Source: Aquabacterium sp.
Lineage (GTDB): Bacteria; Pseudomonadota; Gammaproteobacteria; Burkholderiales; Burkholderiaceae_C
Assembly (NCBI GenBank): GCA_017989885.1
Contig: JAGNPA010000046.1
Span: 1 to 9,221, forward strand
Length of the DNA: 9,221 nucleotides
Direction: 5' to 3'
A program made the translations under genes and the position numbers. Positions 7,390 through 9,221 of the stretch are shown in pieces (position 1 is the first letter of the stretch; each line of letters begins with the position of its first letter). The notes beneath the pieces were generated by a model, which did not search any database, had not been told where the DNA came from, and worked only from the letters and a program-made list of their open reading frames with translations.

Positions 7390-7956
7390 TCAGCTCAATG
7401 CCTGGTGCAGGCGGCTGTGCGGCGGCACGCTGGCGAGCAGGAAATCCATCTGATCGACCAGGATGCGCCGCCCGCGCAGGATCATGTCCTCGTGCAGGCT
7501 CGGCACATAGGGCAGGTAGTACAGCGACCAGTTCAGCTCGTCCAGGGTGCGGTTGCCCTTGCGCCCATTGCAATTGCGGCAGGCGGTGATGCAGTTGCGC
7601 CAGCTGTCTCGGCCGCCTCGCGAGGTGGGGACGATGTGCTCGCGGGTGAGGGCGTCGTAGGGGAAGTGCTGGCCGCAGTAGGCGCACAGGTGGCGGTCGC
7701 GGGCAAACAGCTTGGGGTTGGACAGCGCGGGCTCCTGCCGCCAGGCCCGGTTGGGGATGCTGCCGCGCACCGCGACAATGGGATGCAGTGGCAAGCGTGA
7801 AGGCAGCCCCGAATGACGCTGGATGCCGCCACGCAGCACCACGAACGGGTCGCCGATCGTCCAGGCGACCTCATCGGTGGCATACAGCAGCGCCGCATCC
7901 CTGGCCGACAGCCAAGCCTGCGGACGACCTGACACGTCCAGTTGCAGCACGTCCAT
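7390..7956 (-). CDS. HNH endonuclease-family protein with zinc-binding cysteines
   Basis: This is a 188-residue cytoplasmic protein with a C-terminal HNH nuclease domain. CAYC (91-94) and CRNC (126-129) form two CxxC pairs expected to hold a structural zinc. Between them lie the HNH residues: Glu106-His107 in REHIVP, Asn121 in WRNC, and Asn130 in NCNGRKGNR as the third position. The N-terminal 70 residues (VLQLDVSGRPQAWLS, then a region rich in VAW, RGG and PNR) are typical of a widespread bacterial HNH subfamily of unknown role. ATG at 7956 is preferred because GAGGG lies a few bases upstream and family similarity begins there. A longer frame opening at 8076 would run through the promoter palindrome. 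No partner methylase, toxin or defence gene is adjacent, so a restriction or DNA-repair role is conjecture. Confidence 0.87.
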   Translation of the reverse strand: MDVLQLDVSGRPQAWLSARDAALLYATDEVAWTIGDPFVVLRGGIQRHSGLPSRLPLHPIVAVRGSIPNRAWRQEPALSNPKLFARDRHLCAYCGQHFPYDALTREHIVPTSRGGRDSWRNCITACRNCNGRKGNRTLDELNWSLYYLPYVPSLHEDMILRGRRILVDQMDFLLASVPPHSRLHQALS

Positions 7957-7985
7957 ACAGCCCTCATTCAGGCGAAGATGAGCAC

Positions 7986-8015
7986 AGGATAGAACATCTT
8001 GTGTGACATTCTCAA
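7986..8015 (-). promoter_or_regulatory. Candidate sigma-70 promoter of the HNH gene
   Basis: On the minus strand TTGAGA (8010-8015; 5 of 6 matches to TTGACA) is followed after 18 bp by TATCCT (7986-7991; 4 of 6 matches to TATAAT). This would start transcription about 20-25 bases before the ATG at 7956. The -35 box lies partly inside an inverted repeat. Confidence 0.5.
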
Positions 8016-8021
8016 GATGTT
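7993..8021. promoter_or_regulatory. Perfect 9-bp inverted repeat over the HNH promoter
   Basis: AACATCTTG (7993-8001) and CAAGATGTT (8013-8021) are exact reverse complements separated by 11 bases. The arms are centred 20 bp apart, about two helical turns, so a dimeric repressor could contact both on one DNA face. The repeat covers the -35 box and the spacer up to the -10 box. It does not match the CTGT-N8-ACAG pattern of the classical proteobacterial LexA box. Confidence 0.65.
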
Positions 8022-8051
8022 GGCGCGGGTTCGGTGCGCGGGTGGGGTCAA

Positions 8052-8131
8052 CCAAGGGGCAACCCGAGCTTGGCAAAGACCCGTCGCCCCCCGAGGATGG
8101 GGGGAAGAACCCACAGAGCCCACTTTTTTTT
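8052..8131 (+). other. Structured intergenic segment with two hairpins and a T8 run
   Basis: Within the 247-base gap between the HNH and tetR genes, CCAAG...CTTGG (8052-8056/8069-8073) encloses GGG/CCC around CAA. A C6/G6 hairpin follows (8087-8092/8099-8104), and an 8-T run lies at 8124-8131. The T-run is 19 bases beyond the second stem, too far for a standard terminator. It could be the edge of a small RNA or simply a flexible tract upstream of the tetR promoter. Confidence 0.25.
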
Positions 8132-8138
8132 CACGGAC

Positions 8139-8169
8139 TTCACACAGCCGCCATCATTTTCTGCAAAAT
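8139..8169 (+). promoter_or_regulatory. Weak candidate promoter of tetR
   Basis: TTCACA (8139-8144) and CAAAAT (8164-8169) are the best -35/-10 pair before tetR, with a long 19-bp spacing. The operator-like motif starts four bases after the -10, fitting autorepression. The boxes are poor matches, so the call is tentative. Confidence 0.3.
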
Positions 8170-8172
8170 AGC

Positions 8173-8184
8173 ACGACCGTTCGT
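8173..8184 (+). promoter_or_regulatory. Probable TetR autoregulatory operator
   Basis: ACGACCGTTCGT has complementary outer arms, ACGA and TCGT, around a CCGT centre, giving a near-palindrome with one mismatched pair. It lies 19 bases before the GTG start of tetR, between the candidate -10 and the Shine-Dalgarno. TetR repressors usually bind next to their own gene. Two variants of the motif occur at 1976-2001 before acyl-CoA dehydrogenase 1. Confidence 0.6.
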
Positions 8185-8203
8185 TTTATTTTGAGGAAAA
8201 GCT

Positions 8204-8911
8204 GTGGCCACTGCGACCCCCCACGACATCAAGCCTGCCCATGAGGCCGGGCGTGAGCGTGGGCGTGGGGCGCACAAGGGCCAGCAGACCCGCGCTGCCA
8301 TCCTGGACGCTGCCTTGAGCCTGGCTGCCCAGATGGGCATCGAGGGCTTGTCGATTGGCGCCCTGGCCGAAGTCACCGGCATGAGCAAGTCCGGCGTCTT
8401 CGCGCACTTCGGCTCCCGCGAAGAGTTGCAGATCTCGGTCATCCGCGAGTACCACGAACGGTTCGAGGAAGAGGTGTTCCGTGCCGCCATGCGTCAGCCA
8501 CGCGGCCTGCCACGTCTGCGCGCCCTGATCAAGAACTGGGTGAGCAAGGTGGCCACGGAAATCGATTCCGGTTGCATCTACATCAGTGGTGCCGTCGAGT
8601 TCGACGACCGGCCCGGCCCCGTGCGCGATGCCCTCGCCAGCATGGTGCTGCTGTGGCATGGCGCGCTGAACAAGGCCATTCAGCAGGCCATTGACCTGGG
8701 GCACTTGCGTGCCGACACCGATCCGATGCAAATGCTGTTCGAGATCCACGGCCTGATCCTCTCGCTCCATCATGATGCGCGGTTCCTGCGCTCTGCCGGG
8801 GCGGTGGACCGGGCCCGTGTGGCCTTCGAGCGCGTGGTGCAGTACTACGCGCAAGGGGCGCCACACCCCCTTTTCCCGAATGCGGCACCGACCGGTGCCG
8901 CCCCTGTTTGA
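8204..8911 (+). CDS. TetR/AcrR-family transcriptional regulator
   Basis: This 235-residue protein has a TetR-type N-terminal DNA-binding domain (about 27-75). The first helix is RAAILDAALSLAAQMG, and the helix-turn-helix runs through IGALAEVTGMSKSGVFAHFGSREEL (51-75). The C-terminal ligand and dimerisation domain (about 80-215) is helical, with a WHGALNKAIQQA segment near 151-162. The first 26 residues are an unstructured charged extension. The start is GTG at 8204, preceded by TGAGGAAAA; no suitable in-frame ATG lies nearby. It precedes an acyl-CoA dehydrogenase by 71 bases on the same strand, and an operator-like motif recurs at the other dehydrogenase in the window. A role as repressor of acyl-CoA catabolism, released by an acyl-CoA ligand as in PsrA- or FadR-type TetR proteins, is therefore inferred. 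Ligand and targets are unproven. Confidence 0.92.
   Translation: MATATPHDIKPAHEAGRERGRGAHKGQQTRAAILDAALSLAAQMGIEGLSIGALAEVTGMSKSGVFAHFGSREELQISVIREYHERFEEEVFRAAMRQPRGLPRLRALIKNWVSKVATEIDSGCIYISGAVEFDDRPGPVRDALASMVLLWHGALNKAIQQAIDLGHLRADTDPMQMLFEIHGLILSLHHDARFLRSAGAVDRARVAFERVVQYYAQGAPHPLFPNAAPTGAAPV
8882..8901 (+). other. GC-rich stem-loop at the 3' end of tetR
   Basis: GCGGCACC (8882-8889) and GGTGCCGC (8894-8901) form a perfect 8-bp stem with loop GACC, inside the last codons of tetR. It is followed by CCCCTGTTTGA without a proper T-run. It may attenuate read-through from tetR into the downstream dehydrogenase or be a 3' stabilising element; an efficient intrinsic terminator is unlikely. 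Confidence 0.4.
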
Positions 8912-8935
8912 CCCCCCGATCGCCTGGCTTATAGA
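8908..8935 (+). promoter_or_regulatory. Candidate sigma-70 promoter of acyl-CoA dehydrogenase 2
   Basis: TTGACC (8908-8913; 5 of 6), overlapping the tetR stop codon, is followed after 16 bp by TATAGA (8930-8935; 4 of 6). Transcription would start near 8942, about 40 bases before the ATG. No copy of the ACGACCGTTCG motif lies in this gap. Confidence 0.45.
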
Positions 8936-8982
8936 TCAGGTATTTCTTGTTTAACGTGCCTTTCTGACCGAGGAGCTTCACG

Positions 8983-9221
8983 ATGCCTTCTTACACCCCC
9001 CCCCTGCGCGACATGCAATTCGTGATCCACGAGCTGCTCGGCGCTGTCGATGAACTCAAGCAGATCCCCGCCTATGGCGATGTGGATGCCGACACCGTCA
9101 ACGCCGTGCTCGAAGAGGGTGGCAAGTTCGCCTCCGAAGTGCTGGCGCCGCTGAACCTGGTGGGCGACACCCAGGGTTGCGTCCTGAACAAGGAAACCCA
9201 CGAAGTCAAGACGCCTGATGG
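8983..9221 (+). CDS. Acyl-CoA dehydrogenase 2, N-terminal part (cut by window end)
   Basis: Only 79 codons are visible before the window ends. The N-terminus MPSYTPPLRD and the block EVLAPLNL at residues 52-59, followed by GDTQGC, match acyl-CoA dehydrogenase 1, which has MPQYKAPLRD, EVLAPLNL at the same residue numbers, then GDQEGC. It is therefore predicted to be another long-form flavin acyl-CoA dehydrogenase of about 600 residues; the active site is outside the window. The start is clear: GAGGAG lies seven bases before ATG. It follows tetR by 71 bases on the same strand and may be expressed both by read-through and from a promoter at 8908-8935. Codons 5-8 contain a run of nine C residues. 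Function rests on similarity to gene 1 rather than on visible catalytic residues. Confidence 0.85.
   Translation, partial: MPSYTPPLRDMQFVIHELLGAVDELKQIPAYGDVDADTVNAVLEEGGKFASEVLAPLNLVGDTQGCVLNKETHEVKTPD

Noticed and set aside
5705..7687. 660-codon minus-strand open frame opposite phoD
   Set aside because: It mirrors phoD codons, as expected in GC-rich DNA, contains His/Gly/Val-rich sequence without a recognisable family, and overlaps the HNH gene.
7993..8021. LexA (SOS) box at the HNH promoter
   Set aside because: The arms AACATCTTG/CAAGATGTT do not contain CTGT-N8-ACAG, so an SOS assignment is not supported.
7957..8076. Longer start of the HNH gene at 8076
   Set aside because: The added 40 residues lack family similarity and would place the promoter boxes and palindrome inside the gene. 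ATG 7956 has a good Shine-Dalgarno.
8186..8866. 226-codon minus-strand open frame opposite tetR
   Set aside because: Antisense shadow of a clear TetR gene; no recognisable domain.
7390..8911. HNH nuclease plus TetR as a defence or toxin system
   Set aside because: The genes are divergent, each has a separate promoter, and no immunity, methylase or effector gene is present. TetR context points to acyl-CoA metabolism.

Overview
The window is GC-rich chromosomal DNA of a betaproteobacterium, most likely of the order Burkholderiales. This is inferred from a PhaM-type polyhydroxyalkanoate (PHA) granule protein, a family characteristic of that order, from the MPxYxxPLRD-type acyl-CoA dehydrogenases, and from codon use. 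I see no mobile element, RNA gene, CRISPR array or phage gene. Genes are dense, and no gene-free stretch exceeds 300 bases.

Layout. (1) 122-1942, minus: a complete acyl-CoA dehydrogenase with a probable terminator behind it (20-74). Its promoter region holds a -10 box, a tandem operator-like repeat and an 11-bp direct repeat. (2) 2174-3487, minus: a secreted pectinacetylesterase/NOTUM-family hydrolase with a clear intrinsic terminator (2103-2129). (3) 3695-5688, minus: a two-gene operon encoding PhaM and a FIST-domain protein, joined by a 1-nt stop/start overlap. (4) 5786-7378, plus: an exported PhoD-type phosphatase, divergent from phaM. (5) 7390-7956, minus: a small HNH endonuclease, convergent with phoD, whose promoter is covered by a perfect 9-bp inverted repeat. 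(6) 8204-8911, plus: a TetR-family regulator with a GTG start. (7) 8983 to the window end, plus: the first 79 codons of a second acyl-CoA dehydrogenase of the same family as gene 1.

How the genes may work together. Several genes point to acyl-CoA and carbon-storage metabolism: two acyl-CoA dehydrogenases, a TetR regulator beside one of them, and PhaM, which organises PHA granules and PHA synthase. The most informative non-coding signal is a 12-bp motif (ACGACCGTTCGT) just upstream of tetR that recurs twice, slightly altered, at the promoter of the distant first dehydrogenase. This suggests one TetR regulon covering both ends of the window. The PhoD phosphatase, the pectinacetylesterase-like hydrolase and the HNH protein look like independent units.

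I found no defence island or evident novel multi-gene system. The items most worth following up are the shared TetR operator, the palindrome over the HNH promoter and the coupled PhaM-FIST pair.
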